Below are positions 17,994-27,205 of a DNA stretch of 64,000 nt, one piece after another (the first letter of the stretch is position 1; each line of letters begins with the position of its first letter). The stretch comes from Paracoccus marcusii (lineage in GTDB: Bacteria; Pseudomonadota; Alphaproteobacteria; Rhodobacterales; Rhodobacteraceae): assembly GCF_028621715.1 (NCBI RefSeq), contig NZ_CP117466.1:246001-310000 (forward strand). Reading direction: 5' to 3'. Position numbers and translations under genes: made by a program. The notes beneath the pieces are model-generated. The model was not told where the DNA came from and searched no databases. It saw only the letters and a list, made by a program, of their open reading frames with translations.

Positions 17994-19009
17994 TGCGGCG
18001 CCTGGCTGCCCCCGCCCTGGGATTGGCGCTGCTGCTGGGCGGCTGCGCCCCAGACCCGTTCACGGACACGCCCGGCTCTCCGCGCCCGCAGGCACGCCCC
18101 GAGGCCGCCTCGGCCGCGCAAAGCCAAGCCGAGTTGCGCCGCGCGCGGGCCGAGCGCAACCGCGCCGCGAATGCCGTCGCGCGCCAGGCCTCTGCCTCGC
18201 CCAGCCAAGCCAGCCAGTCGCAGCGCGACTATTATGCCGCGGCGGAACGGCGGCTGGTGGCGCAGGGTCGCCTGCGCCGCGACCGGACCCCGCTGGACGC
18301 ACCGATCGACGCCGAGATCCTGACCCGCAACTTCATCGACATCGCGTTGCGCGACGAATACAGCCAGACCGACGGCGGGCTGGTGTCGCAGTCCCGCGCA
18401 GCACCCCTGCGCCGCTGGCAGGGTCCGGTGCGGATGCAGCTGGAGTTCGGCGCCTCGACCGACATGGCCGCCCGCCCCGCCTGGCGGTCGGAGGTCGCGG
18501 ATTTCGCGGGCCGCCTGTCGGACGCCACGCGCCATCCCGTATCGCTGACGGCCGAGGGCGGCAACTTTACCATCCTGGTCCTGACCGAGGATGAGCGCCG
18601 GGCCATCGGCCCGCGCCTGGCCCAGCTTGTGCCGGGCATCCCGGCGCAGGACGTGTCGATCATGACCGACCTGCCCGCCGCGATCAGCTGCGCGGTCTTC
18701 GCCTATTCGCAGGGGGCGGCCGCCGACTATGCCCGCGCCGTGGCGGTGATCCGGGCCGAACTGCCGCCGCTGCTGCGCACGTCCTGCATCCACGAGGAGC
18801 TGGCGCAGGGAATGGGGCTGGCCAATGACAGCCCCGGCGCGCGTCCGTCGATCTTCAACGACGACGAGGAGTTCGCGCTGCTGACGCGCCATGACGAACT
18901 GCTGCTGCGGATCCTCTATGATCCCCGCCTGCGTCCCGGCATGTCCGAGGCGGAGGCCGCGCCCATCGTCCGCCGCATCGCGACCGAGCTGCTGGGCGAG
19001 AACGCTTGA
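17993..19009 (+). CDS. DUF2927 domain lipoprotein
   Basis: The 338-residue product has a lipoprotein signal peptide with the LLGGC lipobox (lipidated cysteine 18), then a low-complexity Ala/Arg/Gln-rich linker to about residue 85, and a globular domain of the DUF2927 type ending ELLGENA. A C-terminal segment (CIHEELAQGMGLANDS) resembles the usual DUF2927 HEE-containing motif, possibly metal-binding like a zincin. The ATG overlaps the telA stop (TGATG), so translation is coupled. It probably sits at the outer face of the inner membrane or at the outer membrane. Function is unknown. Confidence 0.8.
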   Translation: MRRLAAPALGLALLLGGCAPDPFTDTPGSPRPQARPEAASAAQSQAELRRARAERNRAANAVARQASASPSQASQSQRDYYAAAERRLVAQGRLRRDRTPLDAPIDAEILTRNFIDIALRDEYSQTDGGLVSQSRAAPLRRWQGPVRMQLEFGASTDMAARPAWRSEVADFAGRLSDATRHPVSLTAEGGNFTILVLTEDERRAIGPRLAQLVPGIPAQDVSIMTDLPAAISCAVFAYSQGAAADYARAVAVIRAELPPLLRTSCIHEELAQGMGLANDSPGARPSIFNDDEEFALLTRHDELLLRILYDPRLRPGMSEAEAAPIVRRIATELLGENA

Positions 19010-19060
19010 TCCCGTCCCCGGCCCGCCCCTAGAAAGGGGCGAGGTCAGCGGGAGGCACCT

Positions 19061-20179
19061 ATGTCCATCTTCGACATCCTGGGCGGCGAATTCATCGAGA
19101 TCATCGAATGGACGGCCGACGACCGCGACACGATGGTCTGGCGCTTCGACACCGTCGGGCGCGCGATCAAGTATGGCGCCAAGCTGACCGTCCGCGAGGG
19201 TCAGGCCGCCGTCTTCGTCCATGAGGGCCAGCTGGCCGACGTGTTCGGCCCCGGTCTGTACCTGCTGGAGACGAACAACCTGCCGGTGCTGACGCGCCTG
19301 CAGCACTGGGACCACGGCTTTCGCAGCCCCTTCAAGTCCGAGGTCTATTTCGTCAGCACGACCCGCTTCAACGATCTGAAATGGGGCACCCGCAACCCCA
19401 TCATCGCACGCGACCCCGAATTCGGCCCGGTCCGCCTGCGGGCCTTCGGCACCTATGCGATGCGCGTGGGCGACCCCGCCCGGTTCATGTCCGAGATCGT
19501 CGGCACGGATGGCGACTTCACCCGCGACGAGATCACCTTCCAGATCCGCAACGTGATCGTGCAGGAGTTTTCCCGCGCCATCGCCGCGTCGAACATTCCC
19601 GTTCTGGACATGGCCGCAAACACCGACCAGCTGGGTGCGCTGGTCGCCAAGGCCATCGCCCCGGTGATCGAGGCCTATGGCCTGGTCCTGCCGGAATTCT
19701 ACATCGAGAACATCAGCCTGCCCGCCGAGGTCGAGGCGATGCTGGACAAGCGCACCAGCATGGGGATCATCGGCGATCTGGATCGTTTCGGCCAGTATGC
19801 CGCTTCCGAGGCCATGCTGGCGGCCGCGCGGAACGAGGGGGGCGCCGGTGCCGGCCTGGGCGCCGCAATGGGGGCCGCCATGGGCGCCACGATGCGCGGA
19901 CCCTGGGGCGCCATGCCCTCGGCCGCCCCGCAGCCCGCAGCGCCGCCTGCGTCCCCGCCGCCCCTGCCCGGCGGCAGGGCACCACGCTGGCATGTGGCCA
20001 TCGACGGCGCGGCCTCGGGGCCCTTTGCGCAATCCGATCTGCCGCGGCTTGTGGCCGAGGGGCGCCTGACCCCTGCTACGCTGGTCTGGACCGAAGGGCA
20101 GGATGGCTGGCTGGAGGCCGGTCAGGTTCCGGCCTTGGCCGCCATCCTTGGTGCGACGCCGCCGCCCCTGCCGCGCTGA
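19061..20179 (+). CDS. SPFH domain protein with C-terminal GYF_2 domain (YdjI/virion-core-like)
   Basis: The 372-residue protein starts MSIFDILGGEFIEIIEWTAD, characteristic of the virion-core/YdjI branch of the SPFH (flotillin-like) superfamily. An SPFH domain spans about residues 25-230, followed by an Ala/Gly/Met-rich linker, a proline-rich stretch and a GYF_2 domain (about 307-365, WHVAIDGAASGPFAQSDL to WTEGQDGWLEAG). There is no N-terminal membrane anchor, so it may be recruited to the membrane by partners. It lies between the DUF2927 lipoprotein and the zinc-ribbon protein. Bacillus YdjI, in the PspA operon, has a comparable SPFH core. Confidence 0.88.
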   Translation: MSIFDILGGEFIEIIEWTADDRDTMVWRFDTVGRAIKYGAKLTVREGQAAVFVHEGQLADVFGPGLYLLETNNLPVLTRLQHWDHGFRSPFKSEVYFVSTTRFNDLKWGTRNPIIARDPEFGPVRLRAFGTYAMRVGDPARFMSEIVGTDGDFTRDEITFQIRNVIVQEFSRAIAASNIPVLDMAANTDQLGALVAKAIAPVIEAYGLVLPEFYIENISLPAEVEAMLDKRTSMGIIGDLDRFGQYAASEAMLAAARNEGGAGAGLGAAMGAAMGATMRGPWGAMPSAAPQPAAPPASPPPLPGGRAPRWHVAIDGAASGPFAQSDLPRLVAEGRLTPATLVWTEGQDGWLEAGQVPALAAILGATPPPLPR

Positions 20180-20186
20180 GGACCGG

Positions 20187-21353
20187 ATGATCCCGGCCGA
20201 ACACCGCTTTCCCTGCGGACAATGCGGGGCCAGCCTGACCTTTCGCCCCGGCCAGCAGGAGCTTGTCTGCGACTGGTGCGGCCACCGGCAAACCATCGGC
20301 CCCGGCCCCGCCCGCGCGCCCGGGCGCAAGGCCGATGACAGCAGCGCCGACCCCGCCCTGCAATGGTCCGAGGGCCCGCGCGCGCCGGGCCCCGCGCTTC
20401 GCGAGATCCCCCTGGCCGAGGGGCTGGATCTGTCTCAGGGTGCCGCGGACATCGTGCAGACCGTCCGCACCCTGTCCTGTCCGAACTGCGGGGCACAGGT
20501 CGATCTGGACGCCGACCATCACGCCAGCGCCTGCCCCTTCTGTGCAACGCCGGTCGTCACCGACACCGGCCCCACCCGCCGCATCAAACCGCAGGGGGTG
20601 ATGCCCTTTACCCTGACCGAGGCGCAGGCCCGCGCCGCGATGAAGGCGTGGCTGGGCAGCCTGTGGTTCGCCCCGTCCGGCCTGACGGCCTATGCGCGCA
20701 AGGATCGGCGGCTGAGCGGGATCTATTCCCCCTTCTGGACCTTCGACGCCGACACGACGTCGCGCTATCGCGGCCAGCGGGGCGATGCATATTACGTCAT
20801 GGTTCAAGGAACCCAGACCGTGAACGGCCGGACGCAGACGGTCAGCCGCCAGGAACGCCGCATCCGCTGGACCCCGGTGTCGGGTCAGGTCGCGCGCCAG
20901 TTCAACGACGTGCTGATCCCCGCATCGACCGCGCTGCCGCCGCGCTTCTCCGAGGCGATGAAGCCCTGGGATCTGTCGGCCGTGGCGGAATACGACCCTC
21001 GCTTCCTGTCGGGGTTCGAGGCCGAGGGGTACACCGTCCCCCTGGCGGACGGGCACGGGGCCGCGCGCCAGCAAATGGCGCAGGTCATCCACCAGGACGC
21101 CCGCCGCAGCATCGGCGGCGCGGAACAGCGCGTCGATCGCGTCGACAGCCGCTTCGTGAACGAGACCTTCAAGCACGTGCTGCTGCCGATCTGGGCGGCG
21201 GCCTATCGCTACAACGGCGCAAGCTACCGCTTCGTGGTCAATGGCCAGACCGGCAAGGTCATGGGCGAACGCCCGTATTCGGCATGGAAAATCGCCGGGG
21301 CCGTCGCCGTGGCACTGGTAGCGTTAGCAGCCATCCTGTATCTGACCCAATAG
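20187..21353 (+). CDS. Zinc-ribbon protein with C-terminal transmembrane anchor (YdjG-like)
   Basis: This 388-residue protein has two CxxC-type zinc ribbons, the first formed by Cys10, Cys13, Cys28 and Cys31, the second by Cys98, Cys101, Cys116 and Cys119. A central soluble domain (about 120-360) is followed by a single hydrophobic helix and the terminal residues AAILYLTQ, so the body is cytoplasmic and tethered to the inner membrane. It is often misannotated as a replication or helicase-related protein because of the ribbons. It begins seven bases after the SPFH gene. Bacillus YdjG, a PspA-operon protein, has a similar plan; shared function is inferred. Confidence 0.82.
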   Translation: MIPAEHRFPCGQCGASLTFRPGQQELVCDWCGHRQTIGPGPARAPGRKADDSSADPALQWSEGPRAPGPALREIPLAEGLDLSQGAADIVQTVRTLSCPNCGAQVDLDADHHASACPFCATPVVTDTGPTRRIKPQGVMPFTLTEAQARAAMKAWLGSLWFAPSGLTAYARKDRRLSGIYSPFWTFDADTTSRYRGQRGDAYYVMVQGTQTVNGRTQTVSRQERRIRWTPVSGQVARQFNDVLIPASTALPPRFSEAMKPWDLSAVAEYDPRFLSGFEAEGYTVPLADGHGAARQQMAQVIHQDARRSIGGAEQRVDRVDSRFVNETFKHVLLPIWAAAYRYNGASYRFVVNGQTGKVMGERPYSAWKIAGAVAVALVALAAILYLTQ

Positions 21354-21376
21354 GGCCGAACCAAGGGGGACCGACC

Positions 21377-22288
21377 ATGATCCTGTGCGCAGGCGAATCG
21401 CTGATCGACATGGTGCCGTCCGACGGCACCTTCCGCCCGCTGGCCGGCGGCGCAGTCTACAATACCGCCATCGCGCTTGGGCGGCTTGGCCAGGACACGG
21501 GCTATCTGTGGCCGATCAGCCGCGACCCCTTCGGCGACCAGATCCTGCGGCCGCTGGCCGAGGCCGGGGTGAACACCGACCTGTGCCCCCGCACCGACCG
21601 GCTGACCACGCTGGCGCTGGTGACGCTGACGAACGGCGAGGCGCGCTACTCCTTCTACGACGAGGGCTCCGCCGGGCGGATGCTGCTGCCCGAGGATATC
21701 GGGCCGCTGCCTGATACCGTGACCGCGCTCTTCGCCGGCGGCATCAGCCTGGTGCCCGACCCCTGCGGCGGCACCATCGAGGCGTTGATCGCGCAGCATC
21801 ACGACCGCCTGCCCGTGATGATCGATCCCAACATCCGGCCGTTCTTCATCACCGATGCGGGAGCCTATCGTGCGCGGCTGGCCCGGCTGTTGCCCATGGC
21901 CGATATCGTCAAGCTGTCGGCCGACGACCTGGAATGGCTGCACCCCGACCTGTCGCCCGAAGACGCCGCCCGCGCGGTGCTGGCCACCGGCCCCAAGCTG
22001 GTCCTGCAGACCGGAGGAGAGGCCGGCGCCAAGGCGATCTGGGCCGGAGAGACAGTCCACGCCCCCGCCGTGCGCGCCACCGTGGCCGACACGATCGGCG
22101 CGGGCGACACGTTCAACGCGGGCGTGCTGGCCTCGCTGGACCGTCAGGGCCTGCTGACCAAGGACGCCATCGCGGCGATCACCCCCGCCCAGATCCACGC
22201 GGCGCTGACGCTCGGCGCGCAGGCTGCCGCCGTCACCGTCTCGCGCCCCGGCGCAAACCCGCCCTGGTCACATGAAATGCCTGCCTGA
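21377..22288 (+). CDS. PfkB family carbohydrate kinase (fructokinase-like)
   Basis: This 303-residue ribokinase-fold kinase phosphorylates a sugar. It has the N-terminal GGAVYNTAIALGRLGQ glycine motif and the C-terminal ATP-binding/catalytic motif DTIGAGDTFNAGVLASL, where the aspartate is the base. The start MILCAGESLIDM is typical of fructokinase or ketogluconate kinase subgroups. An AAGGGGG ribosome-binding site precedes the ATG. It is 23 bases after the zinc-ribbon gene and may be a separate unit; substrate identity is uncertain. Confidence 0.9.
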   Translation: MILCAGESLIDMVPSDGTFRPLAGGAVYNTAIALGRLGQDTGYLWPISRDPFGDQILRPLAEAGVNTDLCPRTDRLTTLALVTLTNGEARYSFYDEGSAGRMLLPEDIGPLPDTVTALFAGGISLVPDPCGGTIEALIAQHHDRLPVMIDPNIRPFFITDAGAYRARLARLLPMADIVKLSADDLEWLHPDLSPEDAARAVLATGPKLVLQTGGEAGAKAIWAGETVHAPAVRATVADTIGAGDTFNAGVLASLDRQGLLTKDAIAAITPAQIHAALTLGAQAAAVTVSRPGANPPWSHEMPA

Positions 22289-22334
22289 TCTGGGGGAGGG
22301 TCCGGGAGGGGCGCAGCCCCATCCCGGCGGGGGG

Positions 22335-22358
22335 GGGCGGGGGGCTGGCCCCCCGCCC
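22335..22358. terminator. Bidirectional hairpin between convergent kinase and hflX genes
   Basis: A perfect ten-base stem (22335-22344 with 22349-22358) and a CTGG loop is placed between two converging stop codons. TT follows on the plus strand. Just before it, at 22299-22334, is the GC-rich repeat copy that resembles the sequence at 12567-12600. Confidence 0.75.
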
Positions 22359-22381
22359 TTCCGTCGCGGGACGCAAGGGGC

Positions 22382-23773
22382 TCAGTCCGCCGGGTGCCAC
22401 CCGCCGCTGCGCGGCTCTTCGGGTTCGTCATCCTCGTCGGCCTCGGTGGCCGTGCCGGTGAACGCCTCGAACGCGCCCTTCTGCCGTGCGGTCCAGCGCA
22501 GATCCAGATGCAGCCCGTCCTCGCCTGCCTCCTCGCGCTCGACCACGCCGGCCTCGTGCAGCCAGGCACGGCTGCGCCCATCGGCAAAATCCAGCACCAC
22601 CTGCCCCTCCACGCGCGGCTCGTCCAGAACCTCGCCCAGCTGACGGTCGATGGCGGCGATCAGGTCGTCCAGCCCCTCGCCCGACAGGGCACTGACCGCC
22701 TGCACGCCCTCGGTGCGGGCATCGGTGCGGCGCAGGGCCGCGCGGGTGTCGTCGCCCAGGGCGTCGATCTTGTTCCAGACCTCGATCGCGGCCACGTCCT
22801 CGTCCACGCCCAGGCTGTCCAGGATCGCGGCCACGTCGTGGGCCTGCTCCTCGGTCTCGGGGTGGCTGATGTCGCGCACATGCAGGATCAGGTCGGCCTC
22901 CAGCACTTCCTCCAGCGTGGCGCGGAAGGCCGCGACCAGTTCGGTCGGAAGATCGCTGATGAAGCCCACCGTGTCCGACAGGATCACCTTGCGCCCCGAA
23001 TTCGCGCCCTGCGCGTCAGGCAGGCGGATCGCCCGCATGGTGGGGTCCAGCGTCGCGAACAGCATGTCCTTGACGAAGACGTCTGCCCCGGTCAGCCGGT
23101 TGAACAGCGTCGATTTCCCGGCGTTGGTGTATCCCACCAGCGCGACGATCGGATAGGGCACCTTCGCACGCGATGCGCGGTGCAGGCTGCGGGTCTTGAC
23201 CACGCGGTCCAGCTGCCGGCGCAGGCGCGTCATCTGGTCGTCGATGGCGCGACGGTCGGCCTCGATCTGCGTCTCGCCGGGACCGCCCACGAAGCCCAAC
23301 CCGCCGCGCTGACGCTCCAGGTGGGTCCAGGCACGAACCAGCCGCGTGCGCTGATAGGACAGCGCCGCCAGCTCGACCTGCAGGACGCCCTCGCGGGTGC
23401 GGGCACGGTCGGCAAAGATCTCCAGGATCAGCCCGGTCCGGTCCAGAAGCTTGACGCCCCAGTCCTTTTCCAGGTTGCGCTGCTGGACCGGGGTCACCGG
23501 CCCGTCGATCAGCACCAGTTCGACCTCCAACGCGCCAAGGCGCTCCTTGATCTCGGCCAGCTTGCCCTTGCCGAACAGCTTGCCGGCATTGGGCTCACGC
23601 AGGTTGGCGACCTCGGATCCGACCATCTCGATGCCCGGCAGGGCCAGGGCCAGCGACACGGCCTCGGCCAACGCATGCTCGGGCTCGCGCCGTTGAGTAC
23701 GGGCGCGGCCCAGATCGGGGTGGATCACATAGGCGCGTGTCGGCTTGGCTGCGGTTTCCGTCAGTTCGGCCAA
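22382..23773 (-). CDS. hflX: Ribosome-dissociating GTPase HflX
   Basis: This 463-residue GTPase has the N-terminal HflX domain with GGPGETQIEADRR, followed by a G domain with ALVGYTNAGKSTLFN (G1), DTVGFISDLP (G3) and the NKID motif (G4). HflX splits stalled or heat-inactivated ribosomes. Its start is a TTG at 23773 directly following the hfq stop, within the conserved hfq-hflX pair. The C-terminus is extended by an acidic tail (EADEDDEPEEP). Confidence 0.95.
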   Translation of the reverse strand: MAELTETAAKPTRAYVIHPDLGRARTQRREPEHALAEAVSLALALPGIEMVGSEVANLREPNAGKLFGKGKLAEIKERLGALEVELVLIDGPVTPVQQRNLEKDWGVKLLDRTGLILEIFADRARTREGVLQVELAALSYQRTRLVRAWTHLERQRGGLGFVGGPGETQIEADRRAIDDQMTRLRRQLDRVVKTRSLHRASRAKVPYPIVALVGYTNAGKSTLFNRLTGADVFVKDMLFATLDPTMRAIRLPDAQGANSGRKVILSDTVGFISDLPTELVAAFRATLEEVLEADLILHVRDISHPETEEQAHDVAAILDSLGVDEDVAAIEVWNKIDALGDDTRAALRRTDARTEGVQAVSALSGEGLDDLIAAIDRQLGEVLDEPRVEGQVVLDFADGRSRAWLHEAGVVEREEAGEDGLHLDLRWTARQKGAFEAFTGTATEADEDDEPEEPRSGGWHPAD

Positions 23774-24007
23774 TCAATCCTCGCCTTCGTACAGGGTGAT
23801 GGGTTGGCCCGGCATGATCGTGCTGATCGCATGCTTATAGACCAGTTGCGACTGTCCGTCGCGGCGCAGCAGGACGCAGAAGTTGTCGAACCAGGTGATG
23901 ACGCCTTGCAGCTTGACACCGTTGATCAAAAAGATGGTGACGGGCACCTTGGCCTTGCGGACATGGTTCAGGAACGCATCCTGCAGGTTCTGCTTGTCGC
24001 CAGCCAT
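23774..24007 (-). CDS. hfq: RNA chaperone Hfq
   Basis: This 77-residue Sm-like protein has the Sm1 motif around [19 protein letters not shown] and the Sm2 [10 protein letters not shown] motif. It forms hexamers that pair small RNAs with mRNAs. The short alphaproteobacterial tail ([11 protein letters not shown]) replaces the long C-terminus of enteric Hfq. It is followed without gap by hflX, the standard arrangement. The 114-base spacer to trkH upstream may hold its promoter. Confidence 0.98.
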   Translation of the reverse strand: MAGDKQNLQDAFLNHVRKAKVPVTIFLINGVKLQGVITWFDNFCVLLRRDGQSQLVYKHAISTIMPGQPITLYEGED

Positions 24008-24121
24008 TTGTTTATCGTCCGTTTTTCACTGTCCCTGTCCGTTCAACATCTAAGCCGATGCCCCACCCCATGCAAGCATGGCGGATTTCGCGAAAACGCG
24101 AAGGCAACATTTGGGCCACAC

Positions 24122-25753
24122 CTAGCGGCGCCAGAACTCCGGAGAGAACAGCGCCAGCACCGCCAGCGTCTCGATCCGGCCCAGCACCATCGCGCAGGCC
24201 AGCACCGCCTTGGTGAAATCGGGCAGGCCCGACCAACCCTCCCACGGCGCGGAGGCGATGCCGGCAGTACCTTCAAAGGCGGGCGTCAGGGGAATGGCGC
24301 TGGCCAGCGGGCCGGCATTGGTCAGCGCGGCGATGGACAGGATGGTCGCGGTCTCGAACTCGATGGCGTGGATGGACACCAAACTGACCACCAGCGCGAT
24401 CGAAATCGCGAACAGCATGAAGAAGATGAAGGCCAGATAGGCGCCTTCGCGTCGCAACCTGCGGGCGATTCGCCCGCCGCCTGACACGGAATGGGGGTGG
24501 ATGATCCGCTCCATCTCGCGCTGGCCGTGGGTGGCCAGCGCATAGACGCGCAGCAGCTTGACGCCCCCCGCGGTCGTGGCGATCCCGCCCCCCATCAGTG
24601 CCAGCCCCGCCAGGACCAACCCCGGCGCGTCCAGCCCCGACCAGGACCGCGCCCCCGCCCAGGCGACAGAGGTCCAGCCGGTCGTGGTCAGATAGCTCAG
24701 CGCGCTGAACATGCTGCCCCACATGGCCGACAGGGCGCGCCCGACCTCGGCCATGCCGGTCGGATCGGGGGGCGCCGCGCGGTCGACCTCGATCGCGCCC
24801 AGGAAATGGCGCAGGAACAGCATGACGCCCACCCCCAGGACCAAGCCCAGCGCCATGCGCAGTTCGGGGTCCTCGATCAGCCGCTCGGTCGCGCGCAGTT
24901 CCGCGCCCCCGGGCCAGAAGCGCCGTGACAGGGCGGGGATCAGGAAGATAAAGACCAGCATTTCTCCGGGAATGCCCGAAGCCTCGCCCGACGGCCCGAT
25001 CACCGGAGAGATGCCCGACGTCGACAGCGTCCCCATCGCCCGCGTCAGCGCCACGAAGGACGGATCGCCCAGCATCAGCAGCCCCACCCACAACACCAGG
25101 GTGAAGCCCAGATAGAGCGGGCCCACCTGCAGCGCGGCGCGGCCCAGCCGGCTGGCAGGATCGGCCAGCTGCGTGTCGAAGCTGGGATCGGACAGGTGCA
25201 GGACCGGGCGGCGCGGCTGGTCCGACGGCGGCAGGTGCTCGCGGTATTCCTCGCGGCCATAGGGGTTCGACATGATCTCGAACCCGCCGACGCGCAGCGG
25301 CGCCAGGATCGCGACCGCCGCCACCAGCACGAAAAAGCCCCCCATCCAGCCCACCATCGACCGCCACAGATGCAGCGGCAGCGGCAGCAGGTCGGCCGAA
25401 TAGAGCGACGCCCCGGTGGTGGTCAGCGACGACACCATCTCCCACCAGGCGTTGAAGAACCCCGTGTCGGGCTGACTTTCCGCAAAGGGCACGGCCAGCA
25501 GCAGCGGCAGCAGCCCATAGACCCCCAGCATCAGCAGCAGCATCTCTCGCGCGGTCTGGCCGCGGGGGTTGGCCTGCGCCGCAAGCCCGATCAGCCCGCA
25601 GAAGGTCAGCGTCAGCAGCGCCGCATAGAAGAAGTTGCGCGCGATTGCGGCGTATCCCGTGACCGAGGCAAAACCCGCGGGCGCCAGCATCAGCACCGCC
25701 GCCAGCCCGACCAGCAGCACCAGCAGCGGCATCCGCAGAAGAAAGCCCGTCAT
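24122..25753 (-). CDS. trkH: Potassium transporter TrkH family protein
   Basis: This 543-residue membrane protein has the four-repeat SKT-type potassium channel fold, with pore-loop glycines in segments such as SSLTTTGASLYSA, GTLSTSGISPVIG, LTTTGWTSVAW and the final AALTNAGPLAS. It imports potassium together with the cytoplasmic TrkA regulator encoded just upstream (10-base gap). It is longer than E. coli TrkH (483), and the C-terminus is close to the hfq promoter region. Confidence 0.93.
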   Translation of the reverse strand: MTGFLLRMPLLVLLVGLAAVLMLAPAGFASVTGYAAIARNFFYAALLTLTFCGLIGLAAQANPRGQTAREMLLLMLGVYGLLPLLLAVPFAESQPDTGFFNAWWEMVSSLTTTGASLYSADLLPLPLHLWRSMVGWMGGFFVLVAAVAILAPLRVGGFEIMSNPYGREEYREHLPPSDQPRRPVLHLSDPSFDTQLADPASRLGRAALQVGPLYLGFTLVLWVGLLMLGDPSFVALTRAMGTLSTSGISPVIGPSGEASGIPGEMLVFIFLIPALSRRFWPGGAELRATERLIEDPELRMALGLVLGVGVMLFLRHFLGAIEVDRAAPPDPTGMAEVGRALSAMWGSMFSALSYLTTTGWTSVAWAGARSWSGLDAPGLVLAGLALMGGGIATTAGGVKLLRVYALATHGQREMERIIHPHSVSGGGRIARRLRREGAYLAFIFFMLFAISIALVVSLVSIHAIEFETATILSIAALTNAGPLASAIPLTPAFEGTAGIASAPWEGWSGLPDFTKAVLACAMVLGRIETLAVLALFSPEFWRR

Positions 25754-25763
25754 CCCCCGACCC

Positions 25764-27140
25764 TCAGAAGAAGTCGATCGAGACCTGCAACAGGCGCTCG
25801 ACTTCGGGGACGTCCTTGGTCAGGGCAAAGATCAGCACGATGTCGCCCTCGTCGATGCGGGTGTCGGCCAGCGGCTTGACCACCCGATCGCCCTTGCGGA
25901 CCGCACCCAGCAGCGCGCCTTCGGGGAAGTCGATGTCGCGGATCGCGCGGCCCGCCATGGGGCTGGTGGACAAAACCTGCGCCTCCATCACCTCGGCCTC
26001 GGCATCGCCGACGGAATAGATGTCGCGTACGCGCCCGTGGCGGATGTGGCGCAGGATCGTGGACACGGTCGTCGATCGCGGGTTGATATAGGCGTCGATG
26101 TCCAGCGCCCCCATCAGCGGCACCAGCGTGGGGTCGTTGATCAGTGCGATGGCCATTTTCGCCCCCGCCTGCTTGGCGCGCACCGAGGCCAGGATGTTGG
26201 TCTTGTCGTCGTCGGTGACCGCCAGGACGGCGTCGGCCTGGGGGACGGCGGCCTCGTCCAGGATCTCGGCCGACAGGCCGTCGCCGTTCAGCACGATGGT
26301 CCGTTCCAGACGGTCGGCCGCGAATTCGGCACGCCCCCGGTCGCGCTCGATCAGCTTGGCGCGGATGCGGTCCGGCCGCGCCTCCAGCGCCTGCGCCACG
26401 GCCAGGCCCACGTTCCCTGCCCCGATGATGGTCACACGCTCCTGCTTGCGGGCGGGCTTGCCAAAGATGTCCAGCGTGCGCGCCACGTCGTCGATGTGGC
26501 AGAAGACATAGATCTGGTCTTCGGCGAACAGCTGATCGCCCGGTTCTGGCGCGAACAGCCGCCCCTTGCGGCGCACCCCCGCCACGATGGCACGCAGGCT
26601 GGAGAACAGCTCGGTCAGCTGGCGCAACGGCGTGTTCAGCGCCGGGCAGTCCGGTTCCAGGTCGATCCCCAGCAGCTGGATCTTGCCGTCCATGAAGGTC
26701 TCGACGTCGAAGGTCGACGGGGCCGACAAGCGCTGCAGGGCAGCCAGCGCGACCTCGCGTTCGGGACTGATGACCACGTCGATGGGCAAGTGCTCGGTGC
26801 GGTACAGATCGGAATAGATCGCGTCCAGATAGGCGCCCGACCGCAGGCGGGCGATCTTGCGCGGCACCTGGAAGATCGAATGCGCGACCTGGCAGGTGAC
26901 CATGTTCACCTCGTCCGAATGGGTCGCGGCGATGATCAGGTCGGCGTCGCGCGCGCCGGCGCTGTCCAGGATGTCGGGATGGCTGGCAAAACCCGTCACC
27001 CCCTGCACGTCCAGCGATTCCGTGGCCCGGCGCACCAGGTCGGGATTGTTGTCGATGACGGTGACATCGTTGCGCTCGCCCGACAGGTGGCGTGCGATCT
27101 GCCAGCCGACCTGCCCTGCCCCGCAGATGATGATCTTCAT
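25764..27140 (-). CDS. trkA: Trk system potassium uptake protein TrkA
   Basis: This 458-residue regulator has two RCK (KTN plus TrkA-C) modules. The NAD-binding glycine motifs are GAGQVGWQIARHL near residue 6 and GAGNVGLAVAQAL near 240. It gates TrkH in response to nucleotides. Its position after ntrX and before trkH and hfq matches the well-known alphaproteobacterial ntr-trk-hfq order. Confidence 0.96.
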   Translation of the reverse strand: MKIIICGAGQVGWQIARHLSGERNDVTVIDNNPDLVRRATESLDVQGVTGFASHPDILDSAGARDADLIIAATHSDEVNMVTCQVAHSIFQVPRKIARLRSGAYLDAIYSDLYRTEHLPIDVVISPEREVALAALQRLSAPSTFDVETFMDGKIQLLGIDLEPDCPALNTPLRQLTELFSSLRAIVAGVRRKGRLFAPEPGDQLFAEDQIYVFCHIDDVARTLDIFGKPARKQERVTIIGAGNVGLAVAQALEARPDRIRAKLIERDRGRAEFAADRLERTIVLNGDGLSAEILDEAAVPQADAVLAVTDDDKTNILASVRAKQAGAKMAIALINDPTLVPLMGALDIDAYINPRSTTVSTILRHIRHGRVRDIYSVGDAEAEVMEAQVLSTSPMAGRAIRDIDFPEGALLGAVRKGDRVVKPLADTRIDEGDIVLIFALTKDVPEVERLLQVSIDFF

Positions 27141-27205
27141 GCGTCACCCTTCCTGTCCCGCGCCCCCTTGCCTAAGCCGGGCGCGCGGTCCGCGCAAGCG
27201 GCAGG

